A DNA stretch of 44,601 bases from an uncultured Bacteroidales bacterium (GTDB lineage: Bacteria > Bacteroidota > Bacteroidia > Bacteroidales > UBA1715). A program made the position numbers and the translations under genes. The notes beneath the pieces are model-generated. The model was not told where the DNA came from and made no database searches. It worked only from the letters and a program-made list of their open reading frames with translations. Location of the stretch: positions 1 through 44,601 of the forward strand of contig CALAUG010000073.1 of assembly GCA_937892155.1 (NCBI GenBank). Direction: 5' to 3'. Positions within the stretch are counted from its first letter, which is position 1. Every line of letters begins with the position of its first letter. Below are positions 8,678-16,514 of this stretch, one piece after another.

Positions 8678-9001
8678 ATGCAAAAGAAGTTTAACATAAG
8701 AAAAGGTGATACGGTAATCGTTCTTTCTGGTGAATATAAGGGACAGCAAGGAAAAATCCTTAAAATGGAACTTAAATCTGAAAGAGCAATCGTAGAGGGA
8801 ATTAATCTAGTATCAAAGAATACTAAGCCAAATGCAAAGAACCCTCAAGGAGGAATTATAAAGAAAGAAGCTCCTATTCATGTTTCTAATCTAATGCTTG
8901 TTGATCCTGCGACAGGAAAACCGACGAGAGTTGGAAAAAAACGTACAGAGACAGGCAAGTTAGTAAGATATTCTAAAAAGTCAGGGGAGGAAATTAAATA
9001 A
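8678..9001 (+). CDS. rplX: 50S ribosomal protein L24
   Basis: L24 starts 50S assembly by binding 23S domain I and lies at the tunnel exit. I choose the ATG at 8678 (MQKKFNIRKGDTVIVLSGEY, 107 residues). An in-frame TTG at 8642 lies inside rplN and would add an unrelated N-terminus. The KOW motif GDTVIVLSGEYKGQQGKI is at about residues 9-26. The stop TAA shares its last base with the rplE ATG (TAATG), indicating translational coupling. Confidence 0.97.
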   Translation: MQKKFNIRKGDTVIVLSGEYKGQQGKILKMELKSERAIVEGINLVSKNTKPNAKNPQGGIIKKEAPIHVSNLMLVDPATGKPTRVGKKRTETGKLVRYSKKSGEEIK

Positions 9002-9549
9002 TGGAGACTTATGTACCTACTTTGAAAAAATTGTATACTGAGACTATACAATCCAATTTAAAAAAGCAATTTGGCTACAAGTCAATTATGCAGGTGCCAT
9101 GCATTGAAAAAATTGTAATCAATCAGGCTATAGGTGATGCTGTTTCGGATAAGAAGTTAATAGATACAGCAGTTAGTGAAATCTCAATAATCGCTGGTCA
9201 AAAGGCAGTTCCTACCTATTCACGAAAAGATATTTCAAATTTCAAATTGCGTAAAGGAATGCCAATAGGTGTTCGTGTGACATTGCGTAGAGATAAAATG
9301 TATGAATTTATGGAAAGATTGATTTGTACAGCTTTGCCTCGTATTCGTGATTTTCAAGGTATCAATACGAAATTTGACAAAAAAGGAAACTTTACATTTG
9401 GTATAACAGAACAAATTATTTTCCCAGAAATAGAAGTTGATAAGGTTGGGAAAATGTTAGGTATGGATATAACATTTGTAACATCGGCAAAAACTGATGA
9501 AGAAGGTTTCGCTTTATTAAAAGAATTTGGTTTTCCATTTAAAAAATAG
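9001..9549 (+). CDS. rplE: 50S ribosomal protein L5
   Basis: L5 carries 5S rRNA into the central protuberance and touches P-site tRNA. The 182-residue product contains VPCIEKIVINQAIGDA near the N-terminus, the GQKAVPTYSRKDISNFKLRKGMP-like core, and ends with LLKEFGFPFKK. It overlaps the rplX stop by one base, and rpsN follows after 7 bases. Confidence 0.98.
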   Translation: METYVPTLKKLYTETIQSNLKKQFGYKSIMQVPCIEKIVINQAIGDAVSDKKLIDTAVSEISIIAGQKAVPTYSRKDISNFKLRKGMPIGVRVTLRRDKMYEFMERLICTALPRIRDFQGINTKFDKKGNFTFGITEQIIFPEIEVDKVGKMLGMDITFVTSAKTDEEGFALLKEFGFPFKK

Positions 9550-9556
9550 TTGACGT

Positions 9557-9826
9557 ATGGCAAAAGAATCAATGAAGGCTCGTGAAAGAAAACGCCAAGA
9601 ATTAGTTGACAAATACGCAAAAAAACGTGCAGAATTAAAAGCACAAGGTGATTATGTAGGTTTAAGCAAATTGCCAAAGAATTCATCTCGTGTCAGATTG
9701 CATAATCGTTGCAGCATAACAGGAAGACCAAGAGGTTATATTCGTCAATTTGGTATCAGCCGTATTCAATTCCGTGAAATGGCATCGGCTGGATTAATAC
9801 CAGGAGTAAAGAAAGCAAGTTGGTAA
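9557..9826 (+). CDS. rpsN: 30S ribosomal protein S14, zinc-independent type
   Basis: S14 is a 30S head protein near S3, S10 and S19. The 89-residue length and the single cysteine (NRCSITGRPRGY) identify the zinc-free form; the zinc form is about 61 residues with a CxxC...CxxC ribbon. MAKESMKARERKRQ at the start and REMASAGLIPGVKKASW at the end are diagnostic. It stands in the normal place between rplE and rpsH. Confidence 0.97.
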   Translation: MAKESMKARERKRQELVDKYAKKRAELKAQGDYVGLSKLPKNSSRVRLHNRCSITGRPRGYIRQFGISRIQFREMASAGLIPGVKKASW

Positions 9827-9843
9827 TTTAAAATACAACAACA

Positions 9844-10239
9844 ATGACAGATCCAATAGCAGATTATCTAACAAGGATTAGAAATGCACAGAAGGCACAA
9901 CATAAAGTAGTTGAAATACCTTCTTCAAAAGTAAAACAAGAAATGACAAAGGTATTATTCGAAAAAGGATATATCTTGAGTTATAAGTTTGAAGGTGAAG
10001 GTGCAGATAGCGTTATAAAAATTGCATTAAAATATCATCCAGTATCAAAAGCTCCAGCTATTAGAAAAATGGAGAGAATCAGTAAACCTGGTCTAAGAAA
10101 ATATGTCCCAGTTGAGGAATTGCCACGTGTATTGAACGGTTTGGGAATTGCTATCTTATCAACAAATAAGGGAATTGTTTCAGACAAGGAAGCTCGCTCG
10201 TTGAATGTGGGTGGTGAAGTATTGTGTTACGTATATTAA
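9844..10239 (+). CDS. rpsH: 30S ribosomal protein S8
   Basis: S8 binds helix 21 of 16S rRNA and is a primary assembly protein. The 131-residue product starts MTDPIADYLTRIRNAQ and ends with the signature LSTNKGIVSDKEARSLNVGG and EVLCYVY. In E. coli S8 represses the spc operon through a site in the rplX-rplE region; no such site is evident here. The next gene, rplF, has a rare Shine-Dalgarno site. Confidence 0.98.
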   Translation: MTDPIADYLTRIRNAQKAQHKVVEIPSSKVKQEMTKVLFEKGYILSYKFEGEGADSVIKIALKYHPVSKAPAIRKMERISKPGLRKYVPVEELPRVLNGLGIAILSTNKGIVSDKEARSLNVGGEVLCYVY

Positions 10240-10245
10240 AAGGAG
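10240..10245 (+). promoter_or_regulatory. Shine-Dalgarno site of rplF
   Basis: AAGGAG lies 6 bases before the rplF ATG, directly after the rpsH stop. A good match to the anti-Shine-Dalgarno sequence is unusual in Bacteroidota, where most starts (including nearly all in this cluster) lack one. Confidence 0.6.
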
Positions 10246-10251
10246 AGTACA

Positions 10252-10803
10252 ATGTCACGTATAGGAAAAGCACCGATTAATATTCCTGAAAAAGTGGAAG
10301 TTAAGGTCGAAGGTAATGTTGTAAAGGTTAAGGGACCAAAAGGCGAGTTGGAACAAAAAATTGCTGATGGTTTTGAAGTTAAGGTTGACGCTGGTCAGAT
10401 TTGTGTTAATAGACCATCTGATGAGAAAGAAGACAAATCGAAACATGGTTTGTATCGTGCTTTGATTAACAATATGGTTGTTGGTGTTACAGAAGGTTAC
10501 AAAACGGAACAAGAATTTGTGGGCGTTGGTTATCGTGTAACAGTTTCTGGTCAAAATGTGGAAATGGCACTTGGTTTCTCTCACATTATAATATTCCAGT
10601 TGCCAAATGAGGTTAAGGCTGAAGCAAAAACAGAAAGAGGTAGCAATCCAATGTTGACGCTAACAAGTTGTGACAAACAGTTGTTAGGTCAGGTTGCTGC
10701 AAAAATACGTTCATTAAGAGCTCCAGAACCATATAAGGGTAAAGGTATTAAGTTCAAAGACGAGCAAATTCGTCGTAAAGCTGGTAAATCTGCAAGTAAA
10801 TAA
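10252..10803 (+). CDS. rplF: 50S ribosomal protein L6
   Basis: L6 binds near the sarcin-ricin loop and the factor-binding site. The 183-residue protein has two tandem L6 domains, with MSRIGKAPINIPEKVEV at the start and the C-terminal signature RAPEPYKGKGIKF followed by RRKAGKSASK. The start is preceded by AAGGAG at a good distance. Downstream rplR begins after 14 bases. Confidence 0.98.
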   Translation: MSRIGKAPINIPEKVEVKVEGNVVKVKGPKGELEQKIADGFEVKVDAGQICVNRPSDEKEDKSKHGLYRALINNMVVGVTEGYKTEQEFVGVGYRVTVSGQNVEMALGFSHIIIFQLPNEVKAEAKTERGSNPMLTLTSCDKQLLGQVAAKIRSLRAPEPYKGKGIKFKDEQIRRKAGKSASK

Positions 10804-10817
10804 TAAATCTTAGAAAG

Positions 10818-11180
10818 ATGGCTATTACAAAAATAGAAAGAAGAGTAAGAATTAAGAGAAGAATACGTAAAATTGTGTCTGGAACAGCACAAAGACCTCG
10901 TATGTCTGTCTTTAGAAGTAACAAACAAATCTCTGTTCAGGTAATTGATGATGTCGCAGGTGTGACACTTGCCGCAGCATCTTCATTGGATAAAGATATC
11001 GTTTCTTCATGTGCAGGAAAAACTAAAATAGAACAAGCTGCACTAGTTGGAGAAGCTATAGCAAAGAAAGTTGTGGATAAAGGTATCAATTCTGTTGTAT
11101 TTGATAGAAATGGTTATCTATATCATGGAAGAGTAAAATCATTAGCTGAGTCAGCACGTAGTAACGGTTTAAATTTTTAA
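10818..11180 (+). CDS. rplR: 50S ribosomal protein L18
   Basis: L18 binds 5S rRNA together with L5 in the central protuberance. The 120-residue product has a basic N-terminus (KIERRVRIKRRIRKIVSGT), RPRMSVFRSNKQISVQVID and the C-terminal FDRNGYLYHGRVKSLAESARSNGL, all typical. Four bases separate its stop from the rpsE start. Confidence 0.98.
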   Translation: MAITKIERRVRIKRRIRKIVSGTAQRPRMSVFRSNKQISVQVIDDVAGVTLAAASSLDKDIVSSCAGKTKIEQAALVGEAIAKKVVDKGINSVVFDRNGYLYHGRVKSLAESARSNGLNF

Positions 11181-11184
11181 TCAC

Positions 11185-11703
11185 ATGTTAGATAGAAATT
11201 CAAAAAAAGTTAGAACTTCTGAGTTAGAGTTAAAAGATCGTTTAGTTGCTATTAATCGTGTGACTAAAGTTACTAAAGGTGGTAGAACATTTACCTTTGC
11301 TGCGATAGTAGTTGTTGGTGACGAAAACGGCGTTGTTGGCTATGGTTTGGGTAAAGCTGGTGAAGTTACTGCAGCAATAGAAAAAGGTGTTGAGGATGCT
11401 AAGAAAAATTTGATAAAAGTTCCATTAGTAAAAGGTACTTTACCTCACGGACAAGAATCAAAGTTTGGTGGCGCTCAAGTCTTGATTCAACCAGCAACTC
11501 CTGGTACAGGTATCAAAGCTGGTGGTGCAATGCGTGCTGTATTGGAAAGTGCAGGAATTAAAGACGTGTTGGCTAAATCAAAAGGATCATCAAACCCTCA
11601 CAATGTTGTAAAGGCAACTTTCAAAGCATTGATGGAAATGCAAGATGCAGCTATGGTTGCAGAACAAAGAGGTATAGAATTGACAAAAGTTTTTAACGGA
11701 TAA
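11185..11703 (+). CDS. rpsE: 30S ribosomal protein S5
   Basis: S5 lies at the mRNA entry tunnel and affects decoding fidelity; spectinomycin resistance maps to its N-terminal loop. The 172-residue protein has the double-stranded-RNA-binding-like N-domain (DRLVAINRVTKVTKGGRTF) and the C-domain with GHGQESKFGGA-like PHGQESKFGGAQVLIQPA. The segment VTKGGRTFTF appears wild type. rpmD starts 10 bases after the stop. Confidence 0.98.
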   Translation: MLDRNSKKVRTSELELKDRLVAINRVTKVTKGGRTFTFAAIVVVGDENGVVGYGLGKAGEVTAAIEKGVEDAKKNLIKVPLVKGTLPHGQESKFGGAQVLIQPATPGTGIKAGGAMRAVLESAGIKDVLAKSKGSSNPHNVVKATFKALMEMQDAAMVAEQRGIELTKVFNG

Positions 11704-11713
11704 TTTTACGAAT

Positions 11714-11893
11714 ATGTCAAAAGTTAAAATTACTTTACAGAAAAGCAAGATTGACAGAAGTAAAGCACAAAAGGCTGTGTTAGAGTCTTTAGGTTTGAAT
11801 AAAATAGGTTCAAGCGTTGAAAAAGAAGCTACTCCTCAAATAATGGGAATGGTTCGCAAAGTAAGTCATTTAGTAAAAACAGAAGAAATTTAG
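11714..11893 (+). CDS. rpmD: 50S ribosomal protein L30
   Basis: This 59-residue gene fills the space between rpsE and rplO and reads MSKVKITLQKSKIDRSKAQK at the start, followed by AVLESLGLNKIGSSVEKEAT. It ends at the TAG at 11891-11893. The KIT start, the LxSKI segment, the LGLNK motif and the GMVRKVSHLVKTEE end identify L30, which is normally about 60 residues. It sits 10 bases after rpsE and 7 before rplO, the standard location. Confidence 0.96.
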   Translation: MSKVKITLQKSKIDRSKAQKAVLESLGLNKIGSSVEKEATPQIMGMVRKVSHLVKTEEI

Positions 11894-11900
11894 TAGTACA

Positions 11901-12341
11901 ATGGATTTACAGTCATTAAAACCTGTTCAGGGTACAAAAAGTAAAAAAGTATTAGGACGTGGTGCGGGATCAGGTCATGGAGGAACTTCAACCCGTGGTA
12001 GTAAAGGTGCAAAATCAAGAAGTGGTTTTTCTAGAAAAATCGGTTTCGAAGGTGGTCAGATGCCGTTACAAAGACGTGTTCCTAAATTTGGATTCAAGAG
12101 TTTAAATCGTGTTGAATTTAAGGCGATTAACTTAAGTGATATTCAAAACTTATTTGATAAAAAAGGTATTTCAGAATTTGATAATGTCGTTTTCATTGAC
12201 AATGGTTTGGCATCGAAAAATGATTTAATCAAAATTTTAGGTAACGGAAATTTAACAGCCAAAGTATCAGTTAAGGCTCAAGCTTTCTCTGCAAAAGCAA
12301 AAGCTGCTATTGAAGCACAAGGCGGTAGTGTAGAAGAATAG
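11901..12341 (+). CDS. rplO: 50S ribosomal protein L15
   Basis: L15 is a late 50S assembly protein with a long basic N-terminal extension into 23S rRNA. The 146-residue product has the glycine/arginine-rich segment GRGAGSGHGGTSTRGSKGAK and the GFEGGQMPLQRRVPKFGF motif, then a compact C-domain. It lies just before secY, as in the spc operon. Confidence 0.98.
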   Translation: MDLQSLKPVQGTKSKKVLGRGAGSGHGGTSTRGSKGAKSRSGFSRKIGFEGGQMPLQRRVPKFGFKSLNRVEFKAINLSDIQNLFDKKGISEFDNVVFIDNGLASKNDLIKILGNGNLTAKVSVKAQAFSAKAKAAIEAQGGSVEE

Positions 12342-12355
12342 AAAGATTCAAGGAT

Positions 12356-13681
12356 ATGAAATTTATCGAAACCATAAAGAATATTTGGAGGATTCAAGAA
12401 TTACGCTCTCGAATCCTATTTACTCTCGGTTTGATATTAATATACCGCTTGGGATCTTTTGTTGTTCTGCCTGGTGTAGATCCTGCAAGTTTGGATAACT
12501 TGGCAAAGCAATCTAACGAAGGTCTTCTTGGTTTGATTAATATGTTTTCGGGTGGTGCTTTTGCGAATGCTTCAGTTTTTGCATTGGGTATTATGCCATA
12601 TATCTCTTCTTCAATTGTTATTCAGTTGTTGGGAATGGCAATTCCTTATTTTCAGAAATTGCAGAAAGAAGGTGAGAGTGGACGTAAGAAAATCACTCAG
12701 ATTACGCGTGTTTTGACAATCTTTATCACAGCCGCTCAAGCCCCTGCGTATTTAAAGAATTTGGAATATCAAATCGGCGCAGATTTTCAGTCTGGTTTCT
12801 GGATTTCTTCAATTATTATAATGACTGCGGGAACAATGTTCATTATGTGGTTGGGAGAAAGAATTACAGACAAGGGTATTGGTAATGGTATTTCATTAAT
12901 CATTATGATTGGTATTATTGCTCGTTTCCCATCTGCTTTGTTTCAGGAATTCGGAACGCGTATTGAAGGTGCTGGAGGTTTGATAGTATTTTTAATAGAG
13001 ATATTGATGCTTCTTGTTATTATTACATTGGCAGTGTTGCTTGTACAAGGAACAAGAAGAATACCAGTTCAATATGCAAAAAGGGTTGTCGGTAATAAAC
13101 AATATGGAGGTGTTCGTCAGTATTTGCCTATCAAGGTTAATGGTGCCGGTGTAATGCCTATCATTTTTGCTCAAGCGTTAATGTTTATTCCATTAACAAT
13201 TGCAGGTTTCTCTGCCTCAGATAATGCTTCATCATTTTTGTCGGCATTTGCAGATCATACGAACTTGTGGTATAACATAGTATATGCTGTATTAATTATA
13301 TTGTTCACATATTTTTATACCGCAATCACAATGAATCCTCAACAAATTTCTGAGGAATTGAAACGTAATGGTGGATTCATACCAGGTGTAAAACCAGGAA
13401 AGAAAACAGCGGATTTTATAGATAATGTTATTTCAAGAATCACATTGCCTGGTTCAATATTCTTGGCTATAGTTGCGATTTTACCTGCATTTGCTTCGTT
13501 GGCACATGTAAGTAATCAGTTCTCATATTTCTACGGTGGTACCTCATTGTTGATTATCGTGGGGGTAATATTGGATACTTTGCAACAGATAGAAAGTTAT
13601 TTGCTGAACAGACATTATGATGGCTTAATGAAGAATGGTCGTATAAAAGGTCGTTCAGGCATTGGAACAACAATGATATAG
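12356..13681 (+). CDS. secY: Protein translocase subunit SecY
   Basis: SecY is the channel subunit of the SecYEG translocon in the inner membrane. The 441-residue protein begins with a basic cytoplasmic tail (MKFIETIKNIWRIQELRSR) and has the usual ten hydrophobic segments. The plug region NMFSGGAFANASVFALGIMP and the helix FGIMPYIS-type motif (LGIMPYISSSIVIQLL) are clear, as is the cytoplasmic loop with GVRQYLPIKVNGAGVMP. Many Bacteroidales have map between secY and infA; here infA begins 3 bases after the secY stop. Confidence 0.97.
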   Translation: MKFIETIKNIWRIQELRSRILFTLGLILIYRLGSFVVLPGVDPASLDNLAKQSNEGLLGLINMFSGGAFANASVFALGIMPYISSSIVIQLLGMAIPYFQKLQKEGESGRKKITQITRVLTIFITAAQAPAYLKNLEYQIGADFQSGFWISSIIIMTAGTMFIMWLGERITDKGIGNGISLIIMIGIIARFPSALFQEFGTRIEGAGGLIVFLIEILMLLVIITLAVLLVQGTRRIPVQYAKRVVGNKQYGGVRQYLPIKVNGAGVMPIIFAQALMFIPLTIAGFSASDNASSFLSAFADHTNLWYNIVYAVLIILFTYFYTAITMNPQQISEELKRNGGFIPGVKPGKKTADFIDNVISRITLPGSIFLAIVAILPAFASLAHVSNQFSYFYGGTSLLIIVGVILDTLQQIESYLLNRHYDGLMKNGRIKGRSGIGTTMI

Positions 13682-13684
13682 TTT

Positions 13685-13921
13685 ATGGCAAAGCAGCAAT
13701 CAATAGAACAGGATGGTGTTATAGTTGAGGCATTGTCAAATGCGATGTTCAGAGTTGAACTGGTAAAAGATGATGGGAAAAAAAGTGGACATGTTATAAC
13801 TGCTCATATCTCTGGGAAGATGAGAATGCATTACATCAAAATCTTACCAGGAGACAAGGTGAAAGTAGAAATGTCATTATATGATTTAACAAAAGGAAGA
13901 ATAACATTCCGATATAAGTAA
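13685..13921 (+). CDS. infA: Translation initiation factor IF-1, with an internal insertion
   Basis: IF-1 binds the 30S A site during initiation. The OB-fold core is clear: EQDGVIVEALSNAMFRVEL, then ITAHISGKMRMHYIKILPGDKV, then YDLTKGRITFRYK. The 78-residue length exceeds the common 71-72. Where typical IF-1 has VELENGHEITAHIS, this protein has VELVKDDGKKSGHVITAHIS, so the turn between two strands is about six residues longer and very lysine/aspartate rich. The reading frame is otherwise intact, so this looks like a real loop insertion. It sits 3 bases after secY. Confidence 0.96.
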   Translation: MAKQQSIEQDGVIVEALSNAMFRVELVKDDGKKSGHVITAHISGKMRMHYIKILPGDKVKVEMSLYDLTKGRITFRYK

Positions 13922-13932
13922 AATAAAGTAAA

Positions 13933-14049
13933 ATGAAAGTTAGAGCGTCAGTAAAAAAGAGAAACGATGATTGTAAAATCGTTCGTAGAAAAGGTAGGAT
14001 TTATGTTATCAACAAAAAAAATCCTAAAATGAAACAACGTCAAGGATAA
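13933..14049 (+). CDS. rpmJ: 50S ribosomal protein L36, zinc-free type
   Basis: This 38-residue gene starts MKVRASVKKRNDDCKIVRRK and ends NPKMKQRQG at the TAA at 14047-14049. The ends match L36 exactly in style. The zinc form has three Cys and a His; here only Cys14 remains, and the usual second-cluster Cys and His are replaced, so the protein should not bind zinc. It lies 11 bases after infA. A 36-base gap, the longest inside the cluster, follows before rpsM. Confidence 0.95.
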   Translation: MKVRASVKKRNDDCKIVRRKGRIYVINKKNPKMKQRQG

Positions 14050-14054
14050 TTTAA

Positions 14055-14062
14055 TAATTTTG
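14055..14062 (+). promoter_or_regulatory. Possible internal promoter (-7 box) before rpsM
   Basis: TAATTTTG matches TAnnTTTG in the longest gap of the cluster, 24 bases before the rpsM start. No TTTG is visible at the matching -33 position, so this may be a weak promoter for the alpha-operon genes or chance in AT-rich DNA. Confidence 0.35.
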
Positions 14063-14074
14063 CACAAATTTTTT

Positions 14075-14080
14075 AAGGAG
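14075..14080 (+). promoter_or_regulatory. Shine-Dalgarno site of rpsM
   Basis: AAGGAG lies 5 bases before the rpsM ATG. With the rplF site it is one of only two strong Shine-Dalgarno matches I see in the cluster. Confidence 0.6.
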
Positions 14081-14085
14081 TCAGT

Positions 14086-14463
14086 ATGGCAAGAATAGCA
14101 GGTATAGATTTACCGAAAAATAAAAGAGGTGAGATAGCGTTGACTTATATCTACGGTATCGGAAGAACGACCGCTGCTAATATTTTGGATAAAGCAGGAA
14201 TTGATAGAGGTCTAAAAGTTCAGGACTGGACGGACGATCAAGAAACAGCAATTCGTAACATTATTGCTGAAGATTTGAAGGTTGAAGGTGAATTACGTTC
14301 AGAAGTGCAAATGAATATAAAACGATTGATGGACATCGGTTGTTATAGAGGAATTCGTCATAGATTAGGTCTTCCAGTAAGAGGTCAGTCTACGAAGAAT
14401 AATGCAAGAACAAGAAAAGGTAAGAAGAAAACTGTTGCAAATAAGAAAAAAGCAACTAAATAA
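14086..14463 (+). CDS. rpsM: 30S ribosomal protein S13
   Basis: S13 is at the top of the 30S head and makes bridges B1a/B1b to the 50S subunit. The 125-residue protein starts MARIAGIDLPKNKRGEIALT, has the helix-turn region IYGIGRTTA and the signature CYRGIRHRLGLPVRGQSTKNNARTRKG-like stretch at its C-terminal tail. It begins the alpha-operon part and is the only gene here with both a candidate promoter and a Shine-Dalgarno site. Confidence 0.98.
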   Translation: MARIAGIDLPKNKRGEIALTYIYGIGRTTAANILDKAGIDRGLKVQDWTDDQETAIRNIIAEDLKVEGELRSEVQMNIKRLMDIGCYRGIRHRLGLPVRGQSTKNNARTRKGKKKTVANKKKATK

Positions 14464-14476
14464 TAATTGATACGGT

Positions 14477-14863
14477 ATGGCTAAAAAGACAAAGTCTGTA
14501 AAAAAAGTTGTTAAGGTAGAAGCTGCTGGACAAGCGCACATTCATGCCTCTTTCAACAACATTATTGTTACGATCACAAATGGAGAAGGTCAAGTAATTT
14601 CATGGTCTTCATCTGGTCGTAAAGGATTCCGTGGATCAAAGAAAAATACTCCTTATGCAGCACAAGTTGCCGCTCAGGATTGCGCAAAAGAAGCCTTTGA
14701 TTTGGGCTTACGTCGCGTAAAAGTATATGTGAAAGGTCCTGGAGCTGGTAGAGAATCTGCAATTCGTACAATTCACAATGCAGGAATTGAGGTGACAGAA
14801 ATCATAGATGTTACACCACTTCCTCATAATGGTTGTAGACCTCCAAAAAGAAGAAGAGTATAG
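14477..14863 (+). CDS. rpsK: 30S ribosomal protein S11
   Basis: S11 forms part of the platform near the mRNA exit. The 128-residue product has AHIHASFNNIIVTITNGEG, the core GFRGSKKNTPYAAQVAAQD and the C-terminal signature DVTPLPHNGCRPPKRRRV. It lies 13 bases after rpsM. Confidence 0.98.
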   Translation: MAKKTKSVKKVVKVEAAGQAHIHASFNNIIVTITNGEGQVISWSSSGRKGFRGSKKNTPYAAQVAAQDCAKEAFDLGLRRVKVYVKGPGAGRESAIRTIHNAGIEVTEIIDVTPLPHNGCRPPKRRRV

Positions 14864-14885
14864 TAATTATTAAATTGTAAGTTAC

Positions 14886-15494
14886 ATGGCAAGATATATA
14901 GGATCGACATCGAAGATCGCTCGTAAGTTTGGTGAACCAATATATGGTCCAGATAGTTCGTTACAGAAGAAGAATTATGCTCCTGGGCAACATGGTCCTT
15001 CAAAAAGAAGAGGTAAAAAAACTGAGTATGGTGTTCAGCTTCAAGAAAAGCAAAAAGCTAAATATACATACGGAGTATTAGAACGTCAATTTGCTAATTT
15101 GTTTGCTGAAGCAGAAAGAAAGCCAGGTATTACTGGTGAAATTTTGATTCAGTTGTTGGAACAGCGATTGGATAATGTTGTGTTCCGTATGGGTATAGCT
15201 CCAACTCGTAGAGCTGCTCGTCAGTTAGTGAATCATGGTCACATAATGGTTGATGGTAAAGTCGTTAACATCCCTTCTTTCTCTGTGAAACAAGGTATGG
15301 TAATCGGTGTAAGACCAAAGTCAAAATCATTGGAGGTGATTACAAGCTCATTGAGCACACATTCTGTTAGTAAATATTCTTGGTTGGAATTTGATAATGC
15401 AGAAATGCAGGGAAAATTCTTGAATGTTCCAGAACGTTCGGAGATTCCTGAAAATATTAAAGAACAATTAATCGTAGAGCTTTATTCTAAATAA
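14886..15494 (+). CDS. rpsD: 30S ribosomal protein S4
   Basis: S4 is a primary 16S rRNA binder that, with S3 and S5, surrounds mRNA entry. The 202-residue product has the N-terminal domain with CxxC positions replaced (zinc-free) and the S4 RNA-binding domain around RLDNVVFRMGIAPTRRAARQ and LVNHGHIMVDGKVVNIPSF. In E. coli S4 represses the alpha operon; no leader pseudoknot is recognisable here. Confidence 0.98.
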   Translation: MARYIGSTSKIARKFGEPIYGPDSSLQKKNYAPGQHGPSKRRGKKTEYGVQLQEKQKAKYTYGVLERQFANLFAEAERKPGITGEILIQLLEQRLDNVVFRMGIAPTRRAARQLVNHGHIMVDGKVVNIPSFSVKQGMVIGVRPKSKSLEVITSSLSTHSVSKYSWLEFDNAEMQGKFLNVPERSEIPENIKEQLIVELYSK

Positions 15495-15512
15495 CAGTAA
15501 AGGTATAATTCT

Positions 15513-16508
15513 ATGGCAATATTATCATTTCAAAAGCCCGATAAAGTTATTATGCTTGAATCGGATGATCGTCAAGGAGTTTTTGAATTCCGTCCGCTTG
15601 AACCTGGGTATGGTACCACGGTAGGTAATGCTATCCGTAGAGTCTTGCTTTCTGCTTTGGAAGGTTATGCGGTTACAAACATCAAAATCGGAGGTGTTGA
15701 TCACGAATTTACGACAATTAAGGGTGTCGTAGAAGATGTTACAGAGATAATCTTAAATATTAAGAAAATTCGTTTTAAGAGAGTTTCTGCAGAAGCGGTT
15801 TCTGGCGAAAAATTCACAGTAGTTGTTGCTGGAAAAAACACTTTGACAGCCGCAGATTTGAATGCATTTATGACGAACTTTCAAGTTCTTAATCCAGAGT
15901 TGGTTCTATGTAATATGGATCCTTCCGTAAAATTGACAATCGATTTTTGGATTGGTAAAGGACGTGGATATGTACCAGCAGAGGAAAACAAAGCCGTTGA
16001 TGCAGAATTTGGTATTATAGCTGTAGATTCTATATTTACTCCTATCGTTAATGTGAAGTATTTTACTGAAAACTATCGTGTTGAGCAAAGAACTGACTAC
16101 GAGAAGTTAATTCTTGAAATTAAGACAGACGGCTCTATCCATCCAAAAGATGCGTTAAAAGAAGCAGCTCGTGTGTTGATTCAGCACTTTATGTTGTTCT
16201 CAGATGACAAATTCACATTGGATGAGGCTGATAAATTCGACAACGAAGAATTTGATGAAGAAGTGTTGCATATGCGTCAGTTGTTGAAACAGAGACTTGT
16301 AGATATGGATTTGTCTGTAAGAGCTTTGAATTGTTTGAAAGCAGCTGATGTAGAAACATTAGGCGAGTTAGTACAATTTAACAAAGCTGATTTGCTGAAG
16401 TTTAGAAATTTTGGTAAAAAATCGCTTACCGAACTTGATGAGTTATTGGCATCATTGAGTTTGAATTTCGGTATGGACATCACTAAGTATAAATTGGATA
16501 AAGAATAG
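15513..16508 (+). CDS. rpoA: RNA polymerase alpha subunit
   Basis: The alpha subunit dimerises to start RNA polymerase assembly, and its C-terminal domain contacts UP elements and activators. The 331-residue protein has the N-domain motif RPLEPGYGTTVGNAIRRVLL and a linker with acidic residues (about 225-250). The C-domain includes LSVRALNCLKAADVETLGEL and FGKKSLTELDELL. Position between rpsD and rplQ is standard. Confidence 0.98.
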   Translation: MAILSFQKPDKVIMLESDDRQGVFEFRPLEPGYGTTVGNAIRRVLLSALEGYAVTNIKIGGVDHEFTTIKGVVEDVTEIILNIKKIRFKRVSAEAVSGEKFTVVVAGKNTLTAADLNAFMTNFQVLNPELVLCNMDPSVKLTIDFWIGKGRGYVPAEENKAVDAEFGIIAVDSIFTPIVNVKYFTENYRVEQRTDYEKLILEIKTDGSIHPKDALKEAARVLIQHFMLFSDDKFTLDEADKFDNEEFDEEVLHMRQLLKQRLVDMDLSVRALNCLKAADVETLGELVQFNKADLLKFRNFGKKSLTELDELLASLSLNFGMDITKYKLDKE

Positions 16509-16514
16509 AACAAG

